Shown here piece after piece: positions 31,565 through 40,268 of a stretch of 64,000 nucleotides of DNA. Each line of letters begins with the position of its first letter. Within the stretch, counting starts at the first letter, position 1. The notes under the pieces were generated by a model, which was not told the DNA's origin, ran no database searches, and saw only the letters and a list, made by a program, of their open reading frames with translations. Origin of the DNA: JBFWVR01 sp050246635 (lineage in GTDB: Bacteria > Acidobacteriota > Vicinamibacteria > Vicinamibacterales > UBA2999); contig JBFWVR010000001.1 in the NCBI GenBank assembly GCA_050246635.1, positions 434,001 to 498,000 of the forward strand, written 5' to 3'. A program made the translations under genes and the position numbers.

Positions 31565-34315
31565 ATGAGTTTCCGACTGAAGGCGTGCAGGGCGGTTTTC
31601 GCGGTCCTGCTGCTGGCCGGCCTGATCCTGCCGGCGCTGGCCAGCGCACAAGGCACCGTCCGGGTCGTGGGCCAGGTCCGCGACGAGTTCAATGCGATCA
31701 CCCTGCCGGGGGTCCCGGTGGAGGTCGTCGGCGGCCAGACCGTCTACACCGACGTGGACGGCCGCTACACCCTGGACCTCGCCCCCGGCTCGTATGAGGT
31801 CAAGGTGTCGCTCGACGGCTACCAGGAGCGCACGATCCGCCTGACCGTGCCGGCCGGCGGCCGGACCATCACGGCCGACATCGGCATCGCGATGGCGAAG
31901 TTCGCCGAGACCGTCACGGTGACGGCCGAGGCCGCGCAGGCCCAGTTCGCCACGACCGAGGCGACGCTGACCGAACGCAAGCGCTCCAGCGCGATCACCG
32001 ACAACCTCGGCGCGCAGGAGATGAAGGAGAACGCCGACAGCGACGCCGCCGCCGCGATGCAGCGCGTGACGGGTCTGTCGGTCGTCGACAACTCCTACGT
32101 GTTCGTGCGCGGCCTTGGCGAGCGCTACAGCAACACGACGCTCAACGGCGCGGTGATCCCGACGACCGAGCCCGACAAGAAGGTCGTGCCGCTCGACCTC
32201 TTTCCGTCGGGCCTGCTGAGCAGCGTCTCGGTGGCGAAGTCCTACACGCCGGACCGCTCCGCGGAGTTCGCGGGTGGCCTCGTCGAGGTCGTGCCGCTCA
32301 AGTTTCCGACGCAGACGGTGTTCGATCTCTCCTACAGCCTCGGCTTCAACACGCTGACGACCGGCAAGGACGTGCCGTCGTACGCGGGCGGCGGCGGCGA
32401 CTGGTACGGCTTCGACGACGGCACGCGTGACCTGCCGTCGGCGGTGCCGGACCGCAAGGTGATTCGCGGCGGCATCTACACCCCGAGCGTGGGCGTGCTG
32501 CGGAGCGACCTGGAGCGCATCGGGAAGGCGTTCTCGGACACCTGGAACGTGGGCACGGCGTCGGCGAAGCCGAACCAGAGCGGCGGCCTCACCTTCGGCT
32601 CGCGCTTCGGCAAGCTGGGCATCCTCGGGAGCTACACGCAGTCGTACAAGACGCAGTTCAACACGGAGAACCAGGTCTACTACCGTGCCACCGAGGGCGG
32701 CCTGTCGGAGTTCAGCAACTACGACTTCCGCAAGGCCTCGACGAAGGCGACCATCGGCGGCGTCGGCAACGTGTCGCTGCAGTTCACGCCGAGCCAGCGC
32801 ATCACCTGGGAGAACTTCTACACGCACGCCGGCAACGACGAGGCCCGCACCTTCGAGGGCTTCAACTCCGACGTGAACACCGACATCCGCAACCAGCGCC
32901 TGTTCTGGGTCGAAGAGGAGCTGATCTCGTCGGGGCTGACCGGCGAGCACTTCTTCAGCAACCTGGCCAACAGCCGCATCGACTGGCGCGCCACGGTGTC
33001 GAATGCCTCGCGGGACGAACCCGACCTGCGCGAGGTGCTCTACGAGCGGAACGGCAACGCGTTCGTGCTGGCCGACGAGAGCCAGTCGGGCTTCCGGATG
33101 TTCAACACGCTCGCCGACGACACGACCGACGTCGCGGCGAACTGGAGCGTGTTCTCGACGATGAACGAGCTGCCGGTGCAGTTCAAGTTCGGCGGCCAGT
33201 ACGTCGAGCGCACCCGTGACTTCACCTCGCGCCGCTTCCGCTTCGTCCCGGTCAGCACCTCCGGCCTCGACCTCACGGCCGACGCCGAGACCCTCTTCCG
33301 GACCGGCAACATCGGGCCGAAGTTCGAGATCAAGGAAGAGACCCGCGTCACCGACACCTACGCGGCCAGCCAGAAGACGACGTCGTTCTACGCGATGACC
33401 GACCTGGCGCTCTCGACCCGGCTCCGCCTGGTGGGCGGCGCGCGCATCGAGAAGTTCGACCAGCAGGTGGACACGTTCGACCTGTTCGACTTCGAGGGCG
33501 ACCCGGACGTCATCACGGCGAAGCTCGAGAACACGGACGTCTTCCCGGCGGTGAACCTGGTGTTCTCGCCCCAGCCCGACCGGAACATCCGCGTCGGCTT
33601 CAGCCAGACGGTCAACCGCCCGGAGTTCCGTGAGCTCGCGCCGTTCGAGTTCACCGACGTCGTCGGCGGCCGGGCCACGGTCGGCAACCCCGACCTGACC
33701 CGCGCGCTCATCCAGAACTTCGACCTGCGCTACGAGATCTTCCCGGGCGCGGAGGAAGTGCTGGCGGCGAGCTTCTTCTACAAGAACTTCCAGGACCCGA
33801 TCGAGCGGGTCGTCGAGTTCACGGCCCAGCTCCGGACGTCGTTCGCCAACGCCGAGTCGGCGCGCAACCTCGGGTTCGAGCTCGAGGCGCGCAAGAAGCT
33901 GGGGGAGAACGTCCTGGTCGGGGCCAACTACACCTTCGTCGACTCCAGCGTGACGCTGTCCGACACGGTCGGCCAGGCGCAGACCTCGCTCGAGCGGGCG
34001 CTGGCCGGGCAGTCGAAGAACCTGCTGAACCTGCTCGGCGAGGTGCGGTTCGGCAGCGGCTCGTTCCGCGTGCTCTACAACTTCGCCGACAAGCGGATCA
34101 GCGATGTCGGCACGGTCGGCCTGCCCGACATCTACGAGGACGGCCGCGGCACGCTGGACATGGTGCTCGGCTACCGGGTGAACCGGCTGAACTTCAAGTT
34201 CAGCGCGGACAACCTGACGAACGAGGCCTACGAGTTCACCCAGGGCGACCGCCTGCAGCGCAGCTTCTCGCTGGGCCGCACGTTCGCCTTCAACGTCGGC
34301 TTCTCGGCCTTCTAG
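31565..34315 (+). CDS. TonB-dependent outer-membrane receptor with carboxypeptidase-regulatory-like domain
   Basis: The 916-residue protein has a signal peptide (VFAVLLLAGLILPALASA), a carboxypeptidase-regulatory-like beta-sandwich at about 32-115 (VDGRYTLDLAPGSYEVKV), a plug domain at about 130-240 (MQRVTGLSVVDNSYVFVRGLG, LNGAVIPT) and a 22-strand-type barrel ending in FAFNVGFSAF. It imports a ligand using TonB energy. The next gene is a secreted beta-helix protein and the region continues with Pit phosphate transport, so a phosphorus-containing substrate is plausible. The TonB box is not obvious. Confidence 0.93.
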   Translation: MSFRLKACRAVFAVLLLAGLILPALASAQGTVRVVGQVRDEFNAITLPGVPVEVVGGQTVYTDVDGRYTLDLAPGSYEVKVSLDGYQERTIRLTVPAGGRTITADIGIAMAKFAETVTVTAEAAQAQFATTEATLTERKRSSAITDNLGAQEMKENADSDAAAAMQRVTGLSVVDNSYVFVRGLGERYSNTTLNGAVIPTTEPDKKVVPLDLFPSGLLSSVSVAKSYTPDRSAEFAGGLVEVVPLKFPTQTVFDLSYSLGFNTLTTGKDVPSYAGGGGDWYGFDDGTRDLPSAVPDRKVIRGGIYTPSVGVLRSDLERIGKAFSDTWNVGTASAKPNQSGGLTFGSRFGKLGILGSYTQSYKTQFNTENQVYYRATEGGLSEFSNYDFRKASTKATIGGVGNVSLQFTPSQRITWENFYTHAGNDEARTFEGFNSDVNTDIRNQRLFWVEEELISSGLTGEHFFSNLANSRIDWRATVSNASRDEPDLREVLYERNGNAFVLADESQSGFRMFNTLADDTTDVAANWSVFSTMNELPVQFKFGGQYVERTRDFTSRRFRFVPVSTSGLDLTADAETLFRTGNIGPKFEIKEETRVTDTYAASQKTTSFYAMTDLALSTRLRLVGGARIEKFDQQVDTFDLFDFEGDPDVITAKLENTDVFPAVNLVFSPQPDRNIRVGFSQTVNRPEFRELAPFEFTDVVGGRATVGNPDLTRALIQNFDLRYEIFPGAEEVLAASFFYKNFQDPIERVVEFTAQLRTSFANAESARNLGFELEARKKLGENVLVGANYTFVDSSVTLSDTVGQAQTSLERALAGQSKNLLNLLGEVRFGSGSFRVLYNFADKRISDVGTVGLPDIYEDGRGTLDMVLGYRVNRLNFKFSADNLTNEAYEFTQGDRLQRSFSLGRTFAFNVGFSAF

Positions 34316-34350
34316 GCGCCGAAGCGGGTTATCAGAGGACGAAGATCATC

Positions 34351-35700
34351 ATGAATCGAGTAGCGACCAAGACGATCCTGGCCCTGCTGCTGGCCGTCGG
34401 CGCGGCCTTCCTGCAGGGACAGCCGGTGTTCACGCAGAGCACCGGCGTCATCGGGGAGCCGGTCAACGTGCCGGGCCTGTCCAAGCCGGTCCGCGTGATC
34501 CGCGGGCGGTTCACCAGCAGCGTCACGCTGACCAACCAGTACCACTACGTCCTGCGCGGGGCGGTGTTCTTCCTGCGCGGCACGACCCTCACCGTCCAGC
34601 CCGGCACCCGCGTCGTCGGCGAGTTCGCGACGCTGGGCACGCTCGTCATCGACAAGGGCGCGCGCATCATGGCCGTCGGCACGCCCGACCAGCCGATCGT
34701 GTTCACGAGCGACCAGCCCGTCGGCTCCCGCGCCCGCGGCGACTGGGGCGGCATGATCATCAACGGCGAGGCCAGCATCAACGTGCCTGGCGGCGTCGCA
34801 TTCGGCGAGGGCGACACCGGCCAGTACGGCGGCACGAACGACGACGACGACAGCGGCGTGCTCCAGTACGTCCGGGTCGAGTACGGCGGCATCGAGTTCA
34901 GCCCCGACAACGAGCTGAACGGCATCGCCTTCCAGGCGGTCGGCCGCGGCACGACGGTGGACTACGTGCAGGTCGTCATGAACAAGGACGACTGCATGGA
35001 GTTCTTCGGCGGCACCGTCAGCATCAAGCACGTCATCCTGTCGGCGTGCGGCGACGACAGCCTCGACTGGACGTTCGGCTGGCGTGGCCGCGGCCAGTTC
35101 GTCGTCATCCACCAGCGGGCGGACGACGCGGACAACGGCTTCGAGGCCGACAACAACGGCTCGAACAACGACCTGCTGCCCCGGTCGTCCCCGACGATCT
35201 ACAACGCGACGCTCATCGGCGACCCCGACAACAACGAGGGCAGCGAGAGCGACGACGGCATGCTCATCCGCGAGGGCACGGCGGGCACCTTCCGGAACTT
35301 CATCGTCATGGGGTTCAAGGAGTACGGGATCAACGTGGACCAGGCGGCCACCGAGACCCAGCTCCGGAACGGCGCGCTCACCTTCGCCAACGGGATCGTC
35401 TTCAACAACGGCCTGATCTCCAGCCGCACCAACCTGGACTCGCAGGCCGCCCCGATCGCCGGCATGCCGGACATCCGGGTCGGCGGGGCGAATGATCCCG
35501 GGCTCGTGAACCCGTATGATCATTACAATCCCGACTACCGGCCGTCCTCGACCGCCTCGCTGGCGATGACCCTCTCGCCCGCGACGCCCCCGAACGACGG
35601 CTTCTTCGAGATCGCGCCTTACATCGGCGCCTTCATGCCCGGCGAGGCCGGCAACTGGATGGCTGGCGGGTGGACCGACTTCGACTTCGACCGTCCGTAG
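34351..35700 (+). CDS. Secreted right-handed beta-helix protein paired with the TonB receptor
   Basis: The 449-residue protein has a signal peptide (about 1-28, FLQGQPVFTQS). It then shows repeated short strands with asparagine and glycine turns: LTVQPGTRVVGEFATLGTLVIDKGARIMAVG, split over about 75-110, DWGGMIINGEA and FEADNNGSNNDLLPRSSP near 260. This type of secreted beta-helix protein is found next to TonB receptors in several phyla. It has no lipobox. The starting codon is 35 nt after the receptor stop. The ligand is unknown; Asp-rich turns (NDDDDSG) may bind cations. Confidence 0.75.
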   Translation: MNRVATKTILALLLAVGAAFLQGQPVFTQSTGVIGEPVNVPGLSKPVRVIRGRFTSSVTLTNQYHYVLRGAVFFLRGTTLTVQPGTRVVGEFATLGTLVIDKGARIMAVGTPDQPIVFTSDQPVGSRARGDWGGMIINGEASINVPGGVAFGEGDTGQYGGTNDDDDSGVLQYVRVEYGGIEFSPDNELNGIAFQAVGRGTTVDYVQVVMNKDDCMEFFGGTVSIKHVILSACGDDSLDWTFGWRGRGQFVVIHQRADDADNGFEADNNGSNNDLLPRSSPTIYNATLIGDPDNNEGSESDDGMLIREGTAGTFRNFIVMGFKEYGINVDQAATETQLRNGALTFANGIVFNNGLISSRTNLDSQAAPIAGMPDIRVGGANDPGLVNPYDHYNPDYRPSSTASLAMTLSPATPPNDGFFEIAPYIGAFMPGEAGNWMAGGWTDFDFDRP

Positions 35701-35732
35701 CACCGGCATGGCTGGCGGGCCGCCCCTCGGGG

Positions 35733-36227
35733 GTGGTCCGCCGGCTCTGCTGGATCGTCGCCTGCCTCTGCCTGGCCGCCGCCTGTGGCCAGCCGCCGAC
35801 CCTGACGGACACGTTCCCGAGCGACGAGGACCTGGCGCGAGCCGTGCTCGAGGCCGTGGCGGCACGGGACCAGGAGGCGCTCAGCCGCATGGCGCTGACC
35901 AAGGACGAGTTCGAGGACCTCGTCTGGCCCGCGTTGCCCGCGAGCCGTCCCGAGGTGGGGATGCCGGCGGACTACGTCTGGCAGGACACCTTCACCAAGA
36001 GCCGTGGCTATCTCGCCCAGACCCTGCAGGAGTACGGCGGCCAGCGGTTCACGCTCGTGCGCATCGGCTTCCGGGGCGAGACGACGACCCAGCCGGGCTA
36101 CGAGGTGAGTCGGGACAGCTACCTGGTGGTCAGGGACGCGTCAGGGCAGGAGCGCACGATTCGCCTCTTCGGGTCGGTGATCCGCCAGGACGGGCGGAGC
36201 AAGGTCTACAGCTATATCGTGGACTAA
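35733..36227 (+). CDS. Small lipoprotein
   Basis: From GTG 35733 the protein is 164 residues with an ideal lipoprotein signal: RRLCWIVACLCLAAAC with lipobox LAAAC-G. A longer in-frame start at GTG 35670 would overlap the upstream gene by 31 nt. The mature part is acidic and alternates helix (LARAVLEAVAARDQEAL) and strands (YEVSRDSYLVVRDASG). No family is recognised. Its place between the beta-helix protein and the Pit operon suggests a periplasmic or outer-membrane helper of the uptake system. Confidence 0.7.
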   Translation: MVRRLCWIVACLCLAAACGQPPTLTDTFPSDEDLARAVLEAVAARDQEALSRMALTKDEFEDLVWPALPASRPEVGMPADYVWQDTFTKSRGYLAQTLQEYGGQRFTLVRIGFRGETTTQPGYEVSRDSYLVVRDASGQERTIRLFGSVIRQDGRSKVYSYIVD

Positions 36228-36260
36228 CCGCCCGGGCGGCGGTCATATGCCCGAAATGCG

Positions 36261-36277
36261 TGTAACCGGAATGTAAC
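36261..36277 (+). promoter_or_regulatory. TGTAAC direct repeat before the DUF47-pit operon
   Basis: TGTAAC occurs at 36261 and 36272, exactly 11 nt apart, in the gap before ATG 36292. The spacing is that of Pho boxes, but it lies very close to the start codon, so it would demand a leaderless or nearly leaderless transcript. Confidence 0.35.
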
Positions 36278-36291
36278 ATCCGTGGGCCACA

Positions 36292-36921
36292 ATGCCGGAC
36301 GTGGCCAGATTCCGCCTGATTCCGCGCGAAGAGAAGTTCTTCACCGATTTCATCACCCTCGCCGATCGCATCGTCTCGGGCGCGACCCTGCTCGAGAAGA
36401 TGCTCTCGTCCGACCCCCCGGCCTGGGACATCGCCCTGCAGATCAAGCAGATCGAGCAGGAGTGCGACAGCATCACCCACCAGATCATCCAGCGGCTCAA
36501 CCGGACGTTCGTCACGCCGATCGACCGCGAGGACATCCACTCGCTCGCGACGTCGCTCGACGACGTGATGGACGCGATCGATGCGGCGGCGAACGTGGCG
36601 CGCCGCTTCCGCATCCAGACGCTCCGGTATGGCGCCCGGGAGCTCGCGAACCTGACCTGGCAGGCCTCGATGCAGGTGCGGGTGGCGGTCGAGGCGCTCG
36701 AGCGCAAGGCCGGCGTGCACGACCGCGCCGTGGAGGTCAATCGCATCGAGAATGCCGCCGACGACGTGCACGACGAGGCGTTGCGGCGCCTGTTCGAGGA
36801 GGAGCGCGACGCGATCACCGTGATCAAGTGGAAGGAGATCATGGACATCCTCGAGGAAGCCACGGACCGCTGCGAGGACGTGGCGAACGTCCTCGAGGGC
36901 GTGGTCGTCAAGCACGGGTAA
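36292..36921 (+). CDS. DUF47 / PhoU-like Pit accessory protein
   Basis: The 209-residue helical protein has the PhoU-like pattern: FRLIPREEKFFTDF, QIKQIEQECDSITHQI, TPIDREDIHSLATSLDDVMDAID and WKEIMDILEEATDRCEDVANVLE. The E/DxxxD metal motifs of PhoU-type bundles are present. DUF47 proteins sit before pit and modulate low-affinity phosphate transport. The stop is 4 nt before the pit start. Confidence 0.93.
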   Translation: MPDVARFRLIPREEKFFTDFITLADRIVSGATLLEKMLSSDPPAWDIALQIKQIEQECDSITHQIIQRLNRTFVTPIDREDIHSLATSLDDVMDAIDAAANVARRFRIQTLRYGARELANLTWQASMQVRVAVEALERKAGVHDRAVEVNRIENAADDVHDEALRRLFEEERDAITVIKWKEIMDILEEATDRCEDVANVLEGVVVKHG

Positions 36922-36925
36922 CGCG

Positions 36926-37921
36926 GTGGACCTCGCCCTCGTCGCGCTCGTGATCGGCGTCGCGCTGATCTTCGACTACATCAACGGGTTCCACGACGCC
37001 GCCAACTCGATAGCCACCGTCGTCTCGACGCGGGTGCTGTCACCGGGCCAGGCGGTCGCTTGGGCGGCCTTCTTCAACTTCGTCGCGGCGTTCGGTTTCG
37101 GCACCGCGGTGGCGAAGACGGTCGGCGCCGGCATGATCGACATCTCGATCGTGACCTTCGCCGTGATCCTGGCCGGGCTGCTCGGCGCGATCGTGTGGGA
37201 CCTGATTACCTGGTATTACGGCCTGCCGACCAGCTCCTCGCACGCGCTCATCGGCGGGTACGCCGGCGCCGCGGTGGCGAAGGTGGGCACCAGCGCGCTG
37301 CTGCTGTCGGGCTGGACGAAGACGCTGCTCTTCATCGTGCTCGCGCCGCTCATCGGCCTGGTCCTGGGCTTCGCGTTCATGGTGGTGATCTACTGGGTGT
37401 GCCGCGGGGTCGCGCCCTCCCGGGTCGACAAGTCGTTCCGGCGGCTCCAGCTCGTGTCGGCGGCGTTGTACAGCCTGGGGCACGGCGCCAACGACGCCCA
37501 GAAGACGATGGGCATCATCGCCGGCGCGCTGCTGGCGGGCGGGCTGATCCAGGAGTTCTACATCCCGTTCTGGGTCGTGCTCGCGGCCCACGCCGCGATC
37601 GCGCTCGGCACCCTCTCGGGCGGCTGGCGCATCATCCACACGATGGGGCAGAAGATCACGCGGCTGCAGCCGGTCGGCGGCTTCGCGGCCGAGACCGCCG
37701 GCGCGGTGTCGCTCTTCACGGCAACGGCGCTGGGCGTGCCGGTCAGCACGACCCACACCATCACCGGTGCCATCGTGGGCGTCGGCTCGACGCGCCGCTT
37801 GTCAGCGGTGCGCTGGGGGGTCGCCGGCCGGATTGTGTGGGCCTGGGTGCTGACGATTCCGGCCGCCGCCATGATCGCCGCGGTGTGCTTCTATCTGCTG
37901 GCGGCGATTGGGATGCCCTAG
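36926..37921 (+). CDS. pit: Low-affinity inorganic phosphate transporter (PiT family)
   Basis: The 331-residue protein starts at GTG 36926. The PiT signature GFHDAANSIATVVSTRVL is near the N-terminus and GHGANDAQKTMGIIAGALL in the second half, with about 10 hydrophobic segments. VSTTHTITGAIVGVG is a further conserved loop. It imports metal-phosphate by cation symport. It is coupled with the DUF47 gene and lies beside PhoR/PhoB, a standard phosphate setting. Confidence 0.93.
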   Translation: MDLALVALVIGVALIFDYINGFHDAANSIATVVSTRVLSPGQAVAWAAFFNFVAAFGFGTAVAKTVGAGMIDISIVTFAVILAGLLGAIVWDLITWYYGLPTSSSHALIGGYAGAAVAKVGTSALLLSGWTKTLLFIVLAPLIGLVLGFAFMVVIYWVCRGVAPSRVDKSFRRLQLVSAALYSLGHGANDAQKTMGIIAGALLAGGLIQEFYIPFWVVLAAHAAIALGTLSGGWRIIHTMGQKITRLQPVGGFAAETAGAVSLFTATALGVPVSTTHTITGAIVGVGSTRRLSAVRWGVAGRIVWAWVLTIPAAAMIAAVCFYLLAAIGMP

Positions 37922-38205
37922 CGGATTGCAGATCTCAGATTGAAGATTGAAGATTTGAGGAGTGGAAACGCCAGCCACGACCCTTCGACGCTCAGGGGCG
38001 TCCCGAGCAAGTCGAGGGGCTGAGATCACGAAGCACACGAAGTCCACGAAACGGCTCAGCGTGGCGCCCCGACACAGGTCGGGCCGGTCAGGCCTTCGAA
38101 GACGGACTTCTTGGCGTGCTTCGTGGCCTTCGTGGCCTTCGTGGCTGGCTTCTCAATCCGCAATCCGCAATCTGCAATCTGCAATCTGCAATCTTCAATC
38201 TTCAA
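37922..38205. repeat. Repeat-rich gap (GATTGCAG, CCTTCGAC, CTTCGTG families)
   Basis: The gap between pit and the end of phoR begins with GATTGCAGATCTCAGATTGAAGATT-type units and ends with the same units inverted (CAATCTGCAATCTTCAATC, 38155-38206). Between them lie CCCTTCGACGCTCAGGGGC (37980) and CTTCGTGGCCTTCGTGG (38118). The inverted outer arms could pair. The phoR stop codon is created inside the repeat. Confidence 0.7.
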
Positions 38206-39574
38206 CGCGCACCGGCAGCGTGATCGTGAACATCGCCCCGCCCTCGTCGCGGTTGACCACCGCGACCTCGCCGTCGAGCACGTGGACCAGGTGCTTGACG
38301 ATGGCGAGCCCGAGGCCGGTGCCGCCCGGGCGCGTCCGCGACTTGTCGACGCGGTAGAACCGTTCGAACACGCGGCCGAGATCCTCGGGCGGAATGCCGG
38401 GGCCGGTGTCGGCCACCGACATGTGGAAGCGCCCGTCCGCCACCCAGGCCGAGACGTCGATATCGCCGCCCTCCGGCGTGTAGTTCACCGCGTTCTCGAC
38501 GAGGTTCCGCACGGCATCGTGCAGCTTCGCCGGGTCCACGACCAGCGTCCGCGCCTCCGGCGTGATGCGCACCTCGACCCGCTGCCCCTTCTCCTCGCTC
38601 AGCGGGCCGAAGTCCGCCACGATGCTGCGGATCAGGCCGTCCACGTCGCAGGGCGCGAGTTCGGCGGCCTCCTGGCCGGCATCCAGCCGGGCGAGCCGGA
38701 GCAGGTCCTTCACGAGCCGCTCCATGCGGGTCGAATGCCGGTGGATGATCTCGAGGAACCGCTGCCGCGACTCGGCATCGTCCGGTTCGTCCATGATCGC
38801 CTCGACGTAGCCCTTGATCGCGGTGAGCGGCGTGCGGAGCTCGTGGGAGACGTTGGCGACGAAGTCGCGACGGATCTGGTCGGCGCGTCGCAGGTCGGTG
38901 ATGTCGTGCAGCACCAGCACCGCCCCGCGGCCCGCCGAGATGACGGGGGCGACGCGTGCCATGAGGATGCGGCTGACGTCGCGCGTGACCGAGAGCTCGA
39001 GGCCGGCCGTGGCGTGACCGCCCAGGGCCCGTGCGATCTCCTCGACGATGCCGGGATGGCGGATCGCCTCGACGTAGGGACGGTCGAGGGCGTCGCGCTC
39101 GAGGCGGAGCATGCGCCGCGCCGCCTCGTTCACGAGCTGCAGCCGGCCCTGCTCGTCCACCACCAGCACGCCCTCGACCATGCTGGCGAGGATGGCCTCC
39201 ATGCGGGCGCGATCACGGGCGAGCTCGTTGAGCCGCCGGCCCAGCTCGTGCGCCGCCTGGTCCATCGCCCGCGCCACGCTGCCGATCTCGTCGTCGCCGT
39301 AGGAGGGCGCGGGGCGGCCGAGGTCGCCGAGCGCATAGCGGCGCGCGACACCGGTGATGGCCTCGACGCGCTGCTGCATCGCGGCGGCGAAGGCGGACGA
39401 AAGGAAGTAGGCCCCAAGGGCGGCGCCGCCGAGCGCGAGCGCGGCCACCGTCAGCAGGTGCACCTGGGCCGTCCCGCTGACCGCCTCGAGGGTCGTCATC
39501 ACGACGAACAGCAGGCTCAGCCCGGCGCCGGCGAAGGCCGCCACGAAGATGGTCAGTCGGTAGTTGAATCGCAC
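38195..39574 (-). CDS. phoR: PhoR-like sensor histidine kinase
   Basis: The 459-residue protein has two N-terminal hydrophobic segments (about 6-30 and 38-62), a HAMP linker (FAAAMQQRVEAITGVARR), a PAS domain (MEAILASMVEGVLVVDEQG), the H-box VSHELRTPLTAIKGYVE and an ATPase domain with NAVNYT, DTGPGIP and GTGLGLAIVK. This is the usual PhoR layout, with no large periplasmic part. It is 4 nt behind the phoB gene and near pit. Confidence 0.92.
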   Translation of the reverse strand: MRFNYRLTIFVAAFAGAGLSLLFVVMTTLEAVSGTAQVHLLTVAALALGGAALGAYFLSSAFAAAMQQRVEAITGVARRYALGDLGRPAPSYGDDEIGSVARAMDQAAHELGRRLNELARDRARMEAILASMVEGVLVVDEQGRLQLVNEAARRMLRLERDALDRPYVEAIRHPGIVEEIARALGGHATAGLELSVTRDVSRILMARVAPVISAGRGAVLVLHDITDLRRADQIRRDFVANVSHELRTPLTAIKGYVEAIMDEPDDAESRQRFLEIIHRHSTRMERLVKDLLRLARLDAGQEAAELAPCDVDGLIRSIVADFGPLSEEKGQRVEVRITPEARTLVVDPAKLHDAVRNLVENAVNYTPEGGDIDVSAWVADGRFHMSVADTGPGIPPEDLGRVFERFYRVDKSRTRPGGTGLGLAIVKHLVHVLDGEVAVVNRDEGGAMFTITLPVRVED

Positions 39575-39578
39575 GAGC

Positions 39579-40268
39579 TCACTTCGGCGCGGGGTCGAGG
39601 AGCTTATACCCGAACTGCTTGACGGTCACAATCGCGTCGGCCAGGAACGGCACCTTCTCGCGCAGCCGCCGGACGTGCACGTCCACCGTCCGGGTGCCGC
39701 CCGTGTACGAGTAACCCCACACGTCCGACAGCAGCAGGTCGCGGGAGAGCACCCGCCCGCGGTGCTGCATCAGGTACTGGAGGAGCAGGAACTCCTTCGC
39801 GGTGAGCTTCACCTCGTCGCCGTCGACCCGGACCAGGTGGCGATCGACGTCGACCGACAGCGGACCGTAGGTGAGGCGGCTCTCGGAGGGGCCCGTGCGG
39901 GCCGCCCGTCGCAGCAGCGCGCGCACCCGCGCGACGACCTCGTTCGGGCTGAACGGCTTGGTGATGTAGTCGTCCGCCCCGAGCTCGAGCCCGACGATGC
40001 GGTCCGACTCCTCGGCCTTCGCGGTCAGCATGATGATCGGGATGGCCGCGGTGTTGATGTCGGCGCGCACCGCACGGCAGACCTCGAGCCCGTCGAGGCC
40101 GGGCAGCATCAGGTCGAGGATGAGCAGATCCGGCGGCTCGCGCCGGATCTGCGGCAGCACGTCCCGTCCAGACGCCACCGCGGCCGTCTCGAAGCCCGCC
40201 TTCTGCAGGTAGTGGGCGAGCAGGTTGGCGATGTCAGGGTCGTCTTCGGCGACGAGTATGCGGGTCAC
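39579..40268 (-). CDS. phoB: PhoB-like phosphate regulon response regulator
   Basis: The 229-residue protein starts at GTG 40268 (GTGA overlap with the upstream gene). Receiver motifs are ILVAEDDPDIANL, LLILDLMLPGLDG and TKPFSPNE. The winged-helix domain has LTAKEFLLLQYLM, TRTVDVHVRRLREKV and VKQFGYKL. It pairs with the phoR directly downstream. Candidate targets are the 11-nt repeats near 19661, 31409 and 36261. Confidence 0.93.
   Translation of the reverse strand: MTRILVAEDDPDIANLLAHYLQKAGFETAAVASGRDVLPQIRREPPDLLILDLMLPGLDGLEVCRAVRADINTAAIPIIMLTAKAEESDRIVGLELGADDYITKPFSPNEVVARVRALLRRAARTGPSESRLTYGPLSVDVDRHLVRVDGDEVKLTAKEFLLLQYLMQHRGRVLSRDLLLSDVWGYSYTGGTRTVDVHVRRLREKVPFLADAIVTVKQFGYKLLDPAPK

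Noticed and set aside
31433..32950. Leftward open frame over the TonB receptor start
   Set aside because: Antisense shadow; the receptor on the plus strand has a signal peptide and full domain order.
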